Positions 24,372 to 33,111 of a stretch of DNA of 64,000 bases are shown in pieces. Origin of the DNA: Streptomyces sp. NRRL F-6492. GTDB taxonomy: Bacteria > Actinomycetota > Actinomycetes > Streptomycetales > Streptomycetaceae. The first letter of the stretch is position 1. Every line of letters starts with the position of its first letter. Where the stretch lies: contig NZ_LGEG01000114.1 of assembly GCF_001280125.1 (NCBI RefSeq), positions 1 through 64,000 on the forward strand, given 5' to 3'. The translations under genes were made by a program, and so were the position numbers. The notes beneath the pieces were generated by a model. It was not told the DNA's origin. It searched no databases and worked only from the letters and a program-made list of their open reading frames with translations.

Positions 24372-25454
24372 TCAGACCACCGCCGCCCGCACGCACAGCA
24401 CGTCCGGCAGGTGCTCGGCGAGGAGCCGCCAGGTGTCCCCGTCGTCCTCGCTCGCGTACAGCTCGCCGTTCCGGTTGCCGAAGTAGACGCCCGCCGGGTC
24501 CGCGTCGTCCGTGCACAGCGCGTCCCGCAGCACCGTGCCGTAGTGGTCGCCCCCGGGCAGCCCGGCCGACAGCGGCTCCCACGTGGCCCCGGCGTCGGTC
24601 GTGCGGTAGACCCGGCACCGGCGGCCCGCCGGCACCCGGTCGGAGTCCGCCGTGATGGGGAAGAGGTAGGCGGTGCCGGGGCGGTGGGGGTGCGCGGCGA
24701 CCGCGAAGCCGAAGTCGGACGGGAGCCCCGAGCCGATGTCGGACCAGACGGCGCCCGCGTCGTCGCTGCGGAAGACGCCCCAGTGGTTCTGGAGGTAGAG
24801 CCGGTCCGGATCGCCCGCGTCCTGCGCGATCTTGTGGACGCACTGGCCGAACTCGGGGTGCGGGTCCGGCAGGAACACCGCCGACACGCCCTCGTTGGAG
24901 GGCTCCCACGCCGCTCCGCCGTCCCGCGAGCGGAACACCCCGGCGGTCGACACCGCGACCGTGAGCGCCTCCGGACCGCGCGGGTCGGTGACCACGGTGT
25001 GCACGGCCTCGCCGCCCCCGCCGGGCACCCACCGCGAACGGGTCGGGTGCTCCCACAGCGGCCGGACCAGCTCGAAGGACTCGCCGCCGTCCGCCGACCG
25101 GAAGAGCGCGGCCGGCTCCGTCCCCGCGTACACCACGCCGGGGGAGTGCTCCGGCGCCGGGTGCAGCTGCCAGACGCGCTCCAGGGAGGCCCCGGTGTCC
25201 TCGGGGAACCGCACGGCCGGCCGGGCCGGCTCCGTCCAGCTCCGGCCGAGGTCGTCGGAGTGGAAGACGGACGGGCCCCAGTGGGCGCTGTCCCCGCCGA
25301 CGAGCAGGCGCGGGGCCGGCCCCCGGGTGTCGACGGCGACCGAGTACACCGCCTGGGCGGGGAACGCCGGGTCGTCGAACTCCCACCGCCCGTCGTGCCT
25401 GCGGCCGATGAAGAGGCCCTTGCGGGTTCCCATGGTGAGGAGTACGTCGGGCAT
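24372..25454 (-). CDS. BNR-repeat/sialidase-like beta-propeller protein
   Basis: The 360-aa propeller has several Asp-box motifs (S-x-D-x-G-x-x-W): HSDDLGRSW, RSADGGESF, RSRDGGAAWE, RSDDAGAVW, RTTDAGATW and ASEDDGDTW. Despite the sialidase-like repeats, the catalytic Arg triad and secretion signal expected of sialidases are not apparent, so it is more likely an intracellular scaffold or exo-acting hydrolase of unknown substrate. The ATG is decided by GGAGG upstream. It lies 98 bp downstream of the OYE-type gene in the same direction and could be co-transcribed. Confidence 0.8.
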   Translation of the reverse strand: MPDVLLTMGTRKGLFIGRRHDGRWEFDDPAFPAQAVYSVAVDTRGPAPRLLVGGDSAHWGPSVFHSDDLGRSWTEPARPAVRFPEDTGASLERVWQLHPAPEHSPGVVYAGTEPAALFRSADGGESFELVRPLWEHPTRSRWVPGGGGEAVHTVVTDPRGPEALTVAVSTAGVFRSRDGGAAWEPSNEGVSAVFLPDPHPEFGQCVHKIAQDAGDPDRLYLQNHWGVFRSDDAGAVWSDIGSGLPSDFGFAVAAHPHRPGTAYLFPITADSDRVPAGRRCRVYRTTDAGATWEPLSAGLPGGDHYGTVLRDALCTDDADPAGVYFGNRNGELYASEDDGDTWRLLAEHLPDVLCVRAAVV

Positions 25455-25552
25455 GGCTGCCACCTCCAGGACGTCCTTGTCACGGATACGGCCAGTCTGC
25501 ACCCGCCCACCGACAACGCCCCCCGGACGCGCCTCCGGGCCCCGGGAACCCG

Positions 25553-26635
25553 TCAGATCGCCCAGGCGTACTGCGCCGGCGCGTGGGTCCGCGCGCCCAG
25601 CTCGCGGGCGGCGCGGCGGGGCCAGGAGGCGTCGCGCAGCAGCTCGCGGCCGAGGAGGACCGCGTCGGCCTCGCCGTTGGCGACGATCTTCTCGGCCTGC
25701 GCGCTCTCGGTGACGAGGCCGACCGTGGCCACGGGCAGCCCGGTCTCCGCCCTGACGCGGGCGGCGAAGGGCACCTGGTAGCCGGGGCCCACGGGGATCC
25801 GGGCCGGCCCGCCGTTGCCGCCGCTGGAGACGTCGAGGAGGTCCACGCCGTGCTCGCGCAGCAGCGCGGCGAACCGCACGGTCTCGTCGGCCGTCCAGCC
25901 CTGCTCCTCCAGCCAGTCGGTGGCCGAGATCCGGAAGAAGACGGGCAGGTCGTCGGGCCACACGGCCCGCACCGCGTCCACGACCTCCAGGGCGAGACGG
26001 GTCCGGTTCTCGAAGGAGCCGCCGTACGCGTCCGTGCGCCGGTTGCTGTGCGGGGAGAGGAACTCGCCGATGAGGTAGCCGTGGGCGCCGTGCACCTCGA
26101 CCACCTCGAAACCGGCCTCCAGGGCGCGGCGGGCCGCGTCCGCGAACTGCCCGGTGATCTCCCGGATCCGCTCCTCGGTCAGCTCGGTCGGCACCGGGTG
26201 GCCCTCGTCGAACGGGACCGGGCTGGGGCCGACGGGCTGCCAGCCGTCGCCGCCGGGCGCGACGGGCCCGCGGCCCTCCCAGGGGCGGTTGGTCGAGGCC
26301 TTGCGTCCCGCGTGGCCGATCTGGATGCCGGGCACGGTGCCGTGCTCCTTGAGGAAGCCGGCGATCCGCCGCAGCCCCTCGGTCTGGGCGTCGTTCCAGA
26401 GGCCGAGGTCCGCCGGGCTGATGCGGCCCTCGGGGGAGACGGCGGTCGCCTCGACCAGGATCAGTCCGGCGCCGCCGGTGGCGCGGGCGGCGTAGTGGGC
26501 GAAGTGCCAGTCGTGGGCGACACCCGCGTCCGGGCCGGTGGTCTCCGCCGAGTACTGGCACATGGGCGCCATCCAGACCCGGTTGGGGAAGGTCAGGGAC
26601 CGCAGGGTGTAGGGCTCGAACAGGGCGACGCTCAT
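25553..26635 (-). CDS. NADH:flavin oxidoreductase of the old yellow enzyme family (YqjM-like)
   Basis: The 360-aa FMN-dependent (beta/alpha)8 barrel opens with LFEPYTLRSLTFPNRVWMAPMCQYSA, carries VEVHGAHGYLIGEFLSPHSNRRTDAYGGSFENR in the middle and ends with an FMN-phosphate segment (LVTESAQAEKIVANGEADAVLLGRELL). The Cys in MCQYSA is typical of thermophilic-like/YqjM ene-reductases. It probably reduces activated C=C bonds with NAD(P)H. It is divergent from the ArsR-type regulator through a 154-bp region with shared promoter elements and palindromes. Confidence 0.92.
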   Translation of the reverse strand: MSVALFEPYTLRSLTFPNRVWMAPMCQYSAETTGPDAGVAHDWHFAHYAARATGGAGLILVEATAVSPEGRISPADLGLWNDAQTEGLRRIAGFLKEHGTVPGIQIGHAGRKASTNRPWEGRGPVAPGGDGWQPVGPSPVPFDEGHPVPTELTEERIREITGQFADAARRALEAGFEVVEVHGAHGYLIGEFLSPHSNRRTDAYGGSFENRTRLALEVVDAVRAVWPDDLPVFFRISATDWLEEQGWTADETVRFAALLREHGVDLLDVSSGGNGGPARIPVGPGYQVPFAARVRAETGLPVATVGLVTESAQAEKIVANGEADAVLLGRELLRDASWPRRAARELGARTHAPAQYAWAI

Positions 26636-26654
26636 GACGGACTCCGTTTCGGGG

Positions 26655-26690
26655 TGCCTGGGTTGCGGGATGCCTGGGTTTCGGGATGCC
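26655..26690. repeat. 16-bp tandem repeat in the leader of the OYE gene
   Basis: TGCCTGGGTTGCGGGA (26655-26670) is repeated with one mismatch at 26671-26686, followed by a 4-base start of a third copy. It lies between the start codon and the putative promoter of the OYE gene. Confidence 0.65.
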
Positions 26691-26699
26691 GCGAAGACA

Positions 26700-26757
26700 C
26701 TCGTACGATACTCACCGTAGTACGGCGCCTGTCAAACTACGAGACTCCTCGTACAAT
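26700..26757. promoter_or_regulatory. Divergent promoter/operator region of OYE and ArsR genes
   Basis: For the regulator gene, CTGTCA (26729-26734) and TACAAT (26752-26757) are spaced 17 nt. For the OYE gene, TTGACA on the minus strand covers 26730-26735, so the two -35 elements overlap. Palindrome TACGAG-ACTC-CTCGTA (26738-26753) overlaps the -10 of the regulator, and TCGTACGA (26701-26708) lies near the OYE -10. CTCGTAC occurs in both, as expected of one repressor. Confidence 0.65.
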
Positions 26758-26789
26758 GGGCGTCTTCCCGGAGAAGTGGAGCCGCCGCC

Positions 26790-27161
26790 ATGACGACCAC
26801 CGCCAGCCCGCGCGTCCTCGAACACCCCACGCGCGACCAGATCCGCCTCGAAGAGGTGCTGCACGCGCTCGCGGACGCCGTGCGCCTGCGGATCGTGCGG
26901 GACATGGCGCGCGAGGACGCCGAACTGAGCTGCTCCCACTTCGACCTCCCGGTGACCAAGTCCACGACGACGCACCACTTCCGGGTGCTGCGCGAGAGCG
27001 GGGTCGTCCGGCAGGTGTACCGGGGGACGGCGAAGCTCAACGCCCTGCGCAGGGAGGACCTCGACGCCCTCTTCCCCGGTCTCCTCGACACCGTCCTCGC
27101 GGCGGCGGCGGCCCAGGCCGGCCGCGAGGGGGCGGGAGCGGACGCGGGCGCGACGGCCTGA
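26790..27161 (+). CDS. ArsR-family HTH transcriptional regulator
   Basis: The 123-aa winged-helix protein has RLEEVLHALADAVRLRIVRDMARED, recognition helix KSTTTHHFRVLRESGVV and wing VYRGTAKLNALRREDL. The metal-binding Cys motif of classical ArsR sensors (ELCVCDL) is absent, although one Cys lies in LSCSHFDLP. It probably represses the divergent OYE-type gene and itself through the CTCGTAC palindromes, and may sense a small molecule or thiol-reactive compound. Confidence 0.88.
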   Translation: MTTTASPRVLEHPTRDQIRLEEVLHALADAVRLRIVRDMAREDAELSCSHFDLPVTKSTTTHHFRVLRESGVVRQVYRGTAKLNALRREDLDALFPGLLDTVLAAAAAQAGREGAGADAGATA

Positions 27162-27280
27162 CGGCCGCGAGGCCCGTGACGGTCGCGGGAGCCCGGCGGC
27201 CGTCACGTTCCTGACGGCCGCGAGGACCTGACGGCCGCGAGGACCTGCCGGCTCCGACGGTCCGGCGGGAGGCGCCGTCC

Positions 27281-27928
27281 CTACAGCGAGCGCATCCGGT
27301 TGATCTCCGACGTCTGCTGGGCGATCACGTCGTTCGCCATCTCCTCCACGAGGCCGTTGTTGCCCCCGCCCAGCAGCTCCGCCGCCATCGTCACGGCCCC
27401 CTGGTGGTGCGTGATCATGAGCTTCAGGAAGAGCGCGTCGAAGGCCTTGCCCCGGGCGTCGCGCAACGCGGCCAGCTGGGCCTCGGTGGCCATGCCCGGC
27501 ATCGAGTGGTGGTCGTGCGCCCCCTGGTCGCGCGGCCCGCCGTTGTTCTTCAGCCACCCCTCCATGGCGCCGATCTCCGGCTTCTGGGCCGCCGAGATCC
27601 GTTCGGCGACCTTCCTGACCCCGGCGGACTCCGCCCGCCCCGGCGCCAGTCCGGTCATCGTCAGGGCCTGGCGGTGGTGCACGATCATCATCTGGACGTA
27701 CCGGAAGTCCGCGCCGTTCGGGCTCTCGTCGGGAAGCAGCCGGGCCGCCTCCTCGGGGCTCACCCGCCGGGCCGGTTCACCCGGCTTCCCCGGCGCGATC
27801 ACCGTCCCCCCGGTCGAGGCCGCCCGCGGAGCATCCTCGTCCGGCGCCGAGTCGCAGGCGCCCAGGGCGAGTACGGCGGCGGCGGACAGGGCCACGGCGG
27901 CGACGGCACGCTGACGGCGGATCAACAA
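27281..27928 (-). CDS. DUF305 lipoprotein
   Basis: The 215-aa lipoprotein has a signal ending in the lipobox LGAC (about 22-25). It carries two DUF305 repeats, each with a paired His motif: MMIVHHRQALTMT and LMITHHQGAVTMA, plus a His-rich loop AHDHHSMPGM. DUF305 is a ferritin-like helical fold; the histidines suggest metal binding, which is inference. The TTG start has GGAGG 5 nt upstream. It is divergent from the secreted LVIVD-repeat protein, a pairing I believe recurs in actinomycetes. Confidence 0.87.
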   Translation of the reverse strand: MLIRRQRAVAAVALSAAAVLALGACDSAPDEDAPRAASTGGTVIAPGKPGEPARRVSPEEAARLLPDESPNGADFRYVQMMIVHHRQALTMTGLAPGRAESAGVRKVAERISAAQKPEIGAMEGWLKNNGGPRDQGAHDHHSMPGMATEAQLAALRDARGKAFDALFLKLMITHHQGAVTMAAELLGGGNNGLVEEMANDVIAQQTSEINRMRSL

Positions 27929-28026
27929 CGCGACCTCCAGGTCTTCTTGCGGGCACGGAGACCGTTCCTAGCACTTTTCTCCGGGGGACCGATCGGAATC
28001 CTTCATTACGTCTGTGTTGCCATCTG

Positions 28027-28054
28027 TTGAGATGTGCACGGCAAGGAAGATACT
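28027..28054 (+). promoter_or_regulatory. Candidate promoter of the LVIVD-repeat gene
   Basis: TTGAGA (28027-28032) and GATACT (28049-28054) are separated by 16 nt, about 50 nt upstream of the GTG start codon. The surrounding sequence is markedly less GC-rich than the coding regions. Confidence 0.5.
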
Positions 28055-28104
28055 GCCGGGGTCCAGAACCCGTTCAAGACTGAACGGACACCAGGGAGGA
28101 CGGA

Positions 28105-29631
28105 GTGACTTCGTTGCGTACCCCGCGTACCACGACCGCCGCGCGTGACCCGCGCGGACGGATCAGACGCCTGGGCGTGGCATCCGCCGCGGCCGGACTG
28201 CTGGCCACGCTGCTCACCGCCGGCCCCGTCGCCGCCACCCCCGACCCCGGAGACGCCCCCGCGCGGGCCACGGTCTCCTCGGAGCGGGCGGCCGACGCGC
28301 GTTCCGCGATCCGGAGCGGCGAGATACCCGGCGTGGACGAGATCGTCCACACCCGGAACATCGAACACCTCGCGAACATCCCCAAGGACGCCCTGCCGGG
28401 GCTCAACACGGATCTCGCGTTCCAGGGCAAGTACGCCTTCGCGGGCAACTACGACGGCTTCCGGATCTTCGACATCAGCAGGCCGAAGTCCCCGAAGACC
28501 GTCGCCCAGGTCCTCTGCCCCGGCTCCCAGAACGACATCTCGGTCTCCGGGGACCTGCTCTTCCTCTCCACCGACTCCTCCCGGAGCGACGACTCCTGTG
28601 CGAGCACCACGCAGCCCGCCACGGTCAAGGAGTCCTGGGAGGGCATGAAGATCTTCGACATCAGCGACATCAGGAACCCGAAGTACGTCGCCTCCGTCGA
28701 GACCGCCTGCGGCTCCCACACCCACACGATCGTGCCGCAGCGCAAGAACGTGTACGTCTACGTCTCGTCGTACGGTCCCGCCGACGCGTTCCCGGACTGC
28801 CAGCGCCCGCACGACGGCATCTCGGTCATCAAGGTGCCCCGCAAGGCGCCCGAGAAGGCCAGGCTCGTCGGCTTCCCCGTCCTCTTCCCGGGCGATGGCC
28901 CGGACGGCGGCGGCAACCCGGGCGCCCCCAGCAACCCGGGCGTCTCCAAGACCACCGGCTGCCACGACATCACCGTGCTGCCGGAGGAGGACCTCGCGGC
29001 CGGCGCCTGCATGGGCGACGGCATCCTCTTCGACATCTCGGACCCCGAGCGCCCCCGGGTGATCGACCAGGTCCAGGACAACGTCAACTTCGCGTTCTGG
29101 CACTCCGCGACCTTCAACCTGAAGGCGAACAAGGTCGTCTTCACCGACGAGCTCGGCGGCGGCGGCGCGGCCACCTGCAACGCCGAGGTCGGCCCGAACC
29201 GGGGTGCCGACGGCATCTACGACATCGTCGGCAAGGGCAAGAAGCGCAAGCTCGTCTTCCGCGGCTACTTCAAGATCCCGCGCCACCAGGCCGCCACCGA
29301 GAACTGCGTCGCCCACAACGGCTCGCTGATCCCGGTCAAGGGCAAGGACCTCATGGTCCAGGCCTGGTACCAGGGCGGCGTCTCGGTCTGGGACTTCACC
29401 GACTCGGCCAAGCCGAGGGAGATCGCCTACTTCGAGCGCGGCCCGCTCTCCGACACCACCCTGTCGGTCGGCGGCTCGTGGTCCGCGTACTACTACAACG
29501 GCCACATCTACTCGAACGACATCGCCAAGGGCTTCGACGTCCTCAAGATCTCCGACCGCCTCACCGACCCCGCCAAACGGGTCCGGCTGGACGGGCTCAA
29601 CGTCCAGACGCAGCCGGACTACTTCGACTGA
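28105..29631 (+). CDS. Secreted LVIVD-repeat beta-propeller protein
   Basis: The 508-aa protein has an Arg-rich N-terminus (RGRIRRLGVASAAAGLLATLLTAGPVAATP) consistent with a Sec or Tat signal cleaved near residue 45. The mature part carries LVIVD-type blades such as YAFAGNYDGFRIFDISRPKSP, GMKIFDISDIRNPKYVASV and GGVSVWDFTDSAKPREIAYFERG. Several Cys (GCHDITV, ACMGDG, ATCNAE, ENCVAH) probably form extracytoplasmic disulfides. The GTG is set by GGGAGGA. It is divergent from the DUF305 lipoprotein gene, and its end overlaps the convergent TetR gene by 13 bp. Activity is unknown. Confidence 0.85.
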   Translation: MTSLRTPRTTTAARDPRGRIRRLGVASAAAGLLATLLTAGPVAATPDPGDAPARATVSSERAADARSAIRSGEIPGVDEIVHTRNIEHLANIPKDALPGLNTDLAFQGKYAFAGNYDGFRIFDISRPKSPKTVAQVLCPGSQNDISVSGDLLFLSTDSSRSDDSCASTTQPATVKESWEGMKIFDISDIRNPKYVASVETACGSHTHTIVPQRKNVYVYVSSYGPADAFPDCQRPHDGISVIKVPRKAPEKARLVGFPVLFPGDGPDGGGNPGAPSNPGVSKTTGCHDITVLPEEDLAAGACMGDGILFDISDPERPRVIDQVQDNVNFAFWHSATFNLKANKVVFTDELGGGGAATCNAEVGPNRGADGIYDIVGKGKKRKLVFRGYFKIPRHQAATENCVAHNGSLIPVKGKDLMVQAWYQGGVSVWDFTDSAKPREIAYFERGPLSDTTLSVGGSWSAYYYNGHIYSNDIAKGFDVLKISDRLTDPAKRVRLDGLNVQTQPDYFD

Positions 29632-30290
29632 TCCGGCCCGGCGCGGCCCTCGCGGCCCGTCGGCGACCTGAACGACGGCGTGCCGTCGGGCGGACCCCCG
29701 TCCGGCGGCACGCCGAGTTCCCAGTCCAGTCCGTACCGGGCGAACAGCTCCGACCGCAGCCGCGTCCACGGCATCGGGGCCCCCGGCAGCAGCACCGCCA
29801 CCACCGCGCCCATCAGCAGGGCCCGCAGCAGCGGATAGTCCGTGTCCACGTCCTCGGAGCCGTACCGCTCGACCGTGTCGCGCAGCAGGAAGGCGAGGCG
29901 CTGCTGCTCCTCGCACCGGACGAAGCCCTCGGCCTGCAGGATGCCCGCCATGTGGGTCCGCATCAGGGTCGGGCGCTCCACCGCGAGGCCCAGGATCGCG
30001 TCGATCGCGCGGGCGAGCAGCTCCCGGCCGTCCTCCGTGCGCGGCTCGCGCACGAGCGCGGCCTCCAGGGTGAGGTGCATCAGCCGGTGCACCGCCGACT
30101 GGAGCAACTGCCGCTTGCCGGGGAAGTAGTACGAGACGAGCCCCCGCGCCGTACCCGCCCGCTCCGCGATGTCGCCGAGCGTGGTCGCCTCGTAGCCCCG
30201 CGTGTCGACGAGCTCCACGGTGGCCTGCAGAATGCGCTCCCTCGACCGTCGTCGGAGCTCTTCATTGACCGATGGGCTACGCGGGGACAT
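29619..30290 (-). CDS. TetR-family transcriptional regulator
   Basis: The 223-aa protein has a TetR DNA-binding domain at about 12-60 (RRRSRERILQATVELVDTRGYEATTLGDIAERAGTARGLVSYYFPGKRQLL) and a helical sensor domain. The ATG at 30290 is chosen for AGGAG 8 nt upstream, rather than an earlier start. TATATT (minus strand, 30322-30327) is a good -10 about 32 nt upstream. It overlaps the LVIVD gene end. The gene on the other side (PAP2) runs in the same direction, so no divergent partner reveals its target. Confidence 0.88.
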   Translation of the reverse strand: MSPRSPSVNEELRRRSRERILQATVELVDTRGYEATTLGDIAERAGTARGLVSYYFPGKRQLLQSAVHRLMHLTLEAALVREPRTEDGRELLARAIDAILGLAVERPTLMRTHMAGILQAEGFVRCEEQQRLAFLLRDTVERYGSEDVDTDYPLLRALLMGAVVAVLLPGAPMPWTRLRSELFARYGLDWELGVPPDGGPPDGTPSFRSPTGREGRAGPDQSK

Positions 30291-30419
30291 GCTGGACTCC
30301 TGCGTTGACTGGCTGCCGGCCAATATACTCGGCGCATCCCGTCGGCCTGCCCCCGTGGCGGACCGCCGGGGACGCCGTCTGTTCTGGGCGACACGGGGGA
30401 TCGTCCAGAACAGACGGCT

Positions 30420-31109
30420 TCATCGTGTCCTCCCCGTTCCGCCCCGGCCGTCGTCGCCCCCACCGGCCCCGGAGGCGGCCGGCACGCCGCGCCGCTCGCT
30501 CCGGCGGTACGCGAGGATCGCCACGGCCACGCAGAACCAGCCGAGCAGCCAGCCCCCGACGACGTCCGAGGGCCAGTGGACGCCCAGATAGGTCCGCGTC
30601 CACCCCACCCCGAGCACCGACACCACCGCGGCGACCGCGAGCGCGCCCCAGCCGCGCCACTCGTCCCGCCAGTGCAGCGCGAGGACCCACAGCAGCAGCC
30701 CGCAGGTGACCGTCGCCGTCATCGCGTGCCCGGACGGGAAGGCCGCGTAGCGCGCCCAGTCGACCGGGTCGGGCCACTGGGGCCGCTCCCGCCCCACGAG
30801 GGCCTTCAGTCCCTGCTGGAGCAGCACGGCGAGGGCGCTCGTCCCGACCACCCACAGGGCGAGCCGCCGCTCGCCCCGCCACCACAGCAGCACCGCCGCG
30901 CCGGCGGCCAGGGCGCGCATCGTCAGGGGGTCCCACACCCAGTCGCTCAGGACGCGGTTGACCCGGGTGAGGCCGGGGTGGGCGACGGCGCTGCGGTGCA
31001 GTTCCTCGGCGACCGACCGGTCGAAGGAGAGCAGTGGCGACCATCCCACGGCGACGAGCGCGAGCAACAGGGCGGACAGGACTCCGGAGACCACGGCGGA
31101 GGAGCGCAT
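30420..31109 (-). CDS. PAP2-family membrane phosphatase
   Basis: The 229-aa protein has five or six transmembrane helices and all three phosphatidic-acid-phosphatase motifs: KALVGRERP (about 101), PSGH (125-128) and TRTYLGVHWPSDVVGG (catalytic His near 178). Such enzymes dephosphorylate lipid phosphates such as phosphatidic acid, undecaprenyl pyrophosphate or phosphatidylglycerophosphate at the membrane. The ATG is set by GGGAGG. The Gly/Arg-rich C-terminal tail is unstructured. The exact substrate is not predictable. Confidence 0.92.
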   Translation of the reverse strand: MRSSAVVSGVLSALLLALVAVGWSPLLSFDRSVAEELHRSAVAHPGLTRVNRVLSDWVWDPLTMRALAAGAAVLLWWRGERRLALWVVGTSALAVLLQQGLKALVGRERPQWPDPVDWARYAAFPSGHAMTATVTCGLLLWVLALHWRDEWRGWGALAVAAVVSVLGVGWTRTYLGVHWPSDVVGGWLLGWFCVAVAILAYRRSERRGVPAASGAGGGDDGRGGTGRTR

Positions 31110-31243
31110 GGGCCGATCCTCCCCCAGGATCGGCCCGGCACGATCCCTCACACGCCCCGCGCGCCTCCCGGGACGCCCGGCCGGACAGGCCCGGGGTCTG
31201 TCCGGCGCCGCGGCCCACTCGACCCCGATCCGCCGGACAGGCC

Positions 31244-32179
31244 CTAGCCCAGCGCGCGGAGGGCCGGGACGAAGGCCACGAGCACCGGGACCACGGGCAC
31301 CAGGGACGCGGCCGCCGTCAGGCGCAGCCGACGTCCGGCGGTGAGCCGGGGCGCCGCGGTCAGGAGGCGGTTCACCCGCTGGGGCAGGCCCGCGCCCGGG
31401 GCCGGACCGGGCCCGAACACCCCGCGGTCCTCGTTCAGTTCGACCAGCGCGAGCGCGATCGTCAGCCGCCCGAACCGGCGCGAGGCCACGTCGTCGGCGG
31501 CCAGCTCCACCAGGCGGTGCATCTCCTCGCGGAAGGCCGTGAAGACGGGGACCCCGGGGAAGCCGGCGGCCAGCGCCGCCGAGCAGTGCAGCAGCCAGTC
31601 GTGCCGGGCCCGGGCGTGGCCCTGCTCGTGCGCCAGGACCGCGTCCAGCTGACGCCCCTTCAAGCGGCGCAGCGCCGCCGTGGTGATGACCAGCTGGGGC
31701 GTGGGCCCCGCCAGCCACCAGGCGTCCGCCCGCTCGCCCTCCAGGACCACCAGGCGCTCGCCGGCCGGCTCCTCCCCGGGCATCAGGGGCGCCCGGACGA
31801 GCAGGTCGCAGCGGCGCTGCCGGCGGCGGGCGCGGGCCCGGCCGATCTCCCGGCCCAGCATCGCCCCGGACCACACCCCGCCGGCCGCGAGGACCACCGC
31901 GAGCACCGCCGACCAGGGGCCGGTCGTACCGAGTTCGTACGCCTCGACCACGGCGCTCGGCGCGGGCGCGAAGACCTGCCCCCGCACGGCCTGCCAGGCG
32001 GTCGACGCACTGAACGTCATGGAGAGCGCGAAGCTCAGCAGGACGGCGGCCACCACGCACTGCCAGACCCACAGGGCCACCACGGGTTCTCGCTCGACCC
32101 AGTCCGCCCGGGACAGCAGCCGGGGGGCCACGAGGGCGGTCAGGAGGCCGAGCAGGAACAGCGCGAGGGAGACCCACAT
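31244..32179 (-). CDS. M56-family (BlaR1/MecR1-like) membrane metallopeptidase
   Basis: The 311-aa protein has N-terminal hydrophobic helices, then a cytoplasmic gluzincin domain with HEQGH (184-188), the zinc-binding motif, and a downstream conserved ELAADDVASRR that supplies the third ligand. It ends with a membrane helix. M56 proteins in beta-lactam systems cleave the BlaI repressor, but there is no BlaI gene next to this one and no penicillin-sensor domain. It lies downstream of the DUF5134 gene, the more usual Streptomyces arrangement. Substrate unknown. Confidence 0.88.
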   Translation of the reverse strand: MWVSLALFLLGLLTALVAPRLLSRADWVEREPVVALWVWQCVVAAVLLSFALSMTFSASTAWQAVRGQVFAPAPSAVVEAYELGTTGPWSAVLAVVLAAGGVWSGAMLGREIGRARARRRQRRCDLLVRAPLMPGEEPAGERLVVLEGERADAWWLAGPTPQLVITTAALRRLKGRQLDAVLAHEQGHARARHDWLLHCSAALAAGFPGVPVFTAFREEMHRLVELAADDVASRRFGRLTIALALVELNEDRGVFGPGPAPGAGLPQRVNRLLTAAPRLTAGRRLRLTAAASLVPVVPVLVAFVPALRALG

Positions 32180-32319
32180 GACGCCAGCCTATGAGCGCGG
32201 TACCGGTCGGGGGTACGGGCACGGAGAGCAAGTGACGTACGCCACGGTTTCGTTGCCCCGGCTGTCCCTCCCCCGCTCCCGATTCCCGCAGCTCCTGCCC
32301 TCCGGGCCCTCCCGCCTCC

Positions 32320-32940
32320 TCAGAGCGTCACGAGCATCGCCACCATGCCCAGCGCCATCGACAGCCGGCACGCCAGCGTCATCTCCGGCCCACCCGCCCG
32401 GACGGCCCCGCCCGCCCGGACCGTCCCACCCGCCCGGACCGTCCCGCCCGTCGGCGCGGAAGGGCCCGCGGGGCCGCCCGCCGGCGCCGTCACCGGAACG
32501 AGCCGCGCCCCCGCGCGCAGCACGTACACCACGTAATAGAGGAGGAGTCCGCCCGTGAGCACGGGTATGCCCCCCGCGCCCGCCGTCATGTGCCCCGCGT
32601 GCGCCCCCGGCGCGCCGGGGGCCGCCATCGCCACCGCCATGTAGACCATGGCGAGCGAGCCCACCAGGTGGTGCAGATGGTGGGCGCCGTGCCGGACGGC
32701 GAGCAGGCCGTGCAGGGCCGTCGCGCCGAACACCGCCGCGTACACCGCCCAGCTCCACCCCGGCGGAGTCAGGACCGCCGCGGGCAGCGCCATGAACGCC
32801 ATCCCGAACCCCATCACCGCCTCGCCGCCCGCGGCCCGCCGCTCCTCCCCGGCACACACGCGCATCCGCAGCAGGCAGTACACGCCCGTCAGCGCGCACA
32901 GGGCGACCAGCAACCACCCGGACAGAGCCGGTCCGTGCAC
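32320..32940 (-). CDS. DUF5134 integral membrane protein
   Basis: The 206-aa protein has about five membrane helices and a His-rich segment (HGAHHLHHLVGSLAMVYMAVAM, then HAGHM) that could bind a metal ion such as copper, by inference. A low-complexity stretch of three GG(T/A)VRAG-type units, encoded by an 18-bp tandem repeat (about 32392-32450), sits before the last helix. The GTG start is set by GGGGGAGG. It lies upstream of the M56 peptidase gene with a 140-bp gap. Confidence 0.78.
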   Translation of the reverse strand: MHGPALSGWLLVALCALTGVYCLLRMRVCAGEERRAAGGEAVMGFGMAFMALPAAVLTPPGWSWAVYAAVFGATALHGLLAVRHGAHHLHHLVGSLAMVYMAVAMAAPGAPGAHAGHMTAGAGGIPVLTGGLLLYYVVYVLRAGARLVPVTAPAGGPAGPSAPTGGTVRAGGTVRAGGAVRAGGPEMTLACRLSMALGMVAMLVTL

Positions 32941-33111
32941 GGCACACCTCCCCCTCGACACCGTCCCCTCCGGGGAGGGATGCCCGTCCGCCCGGAGCGG
33001 TACGCGGGCGCACGGTTGCGCACAGGCGTACGAGGGGGAGCGAAAGGTGCGCGCGTTAGGCTCGGGACGATCGCGCACGCCGATCGTCGACGCTCGAGGG
33101 GAGCCCCATAC

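Noticed and set aside
24372..25454. Classification as a true sialidase
   Set aside because: Asp-box repeats are present, but I could not find the catalytic Arg triad, Tyr/Glu pair or a secretion signal.
20246..25516. 1756-codon minus-strand open frame
   Set aside because: It is a shadow of several real genes. It shows no family motif along its length and is rich in Arg, Ala and Gly typical of GC-rich antisense frames.
31244..32179. Beta-lactam resistance sensor BlaR1
   Set aside because: No penicillin-binding sensor domain and no adjacent BlaI gene; only the M56 peptidase domain is supported.
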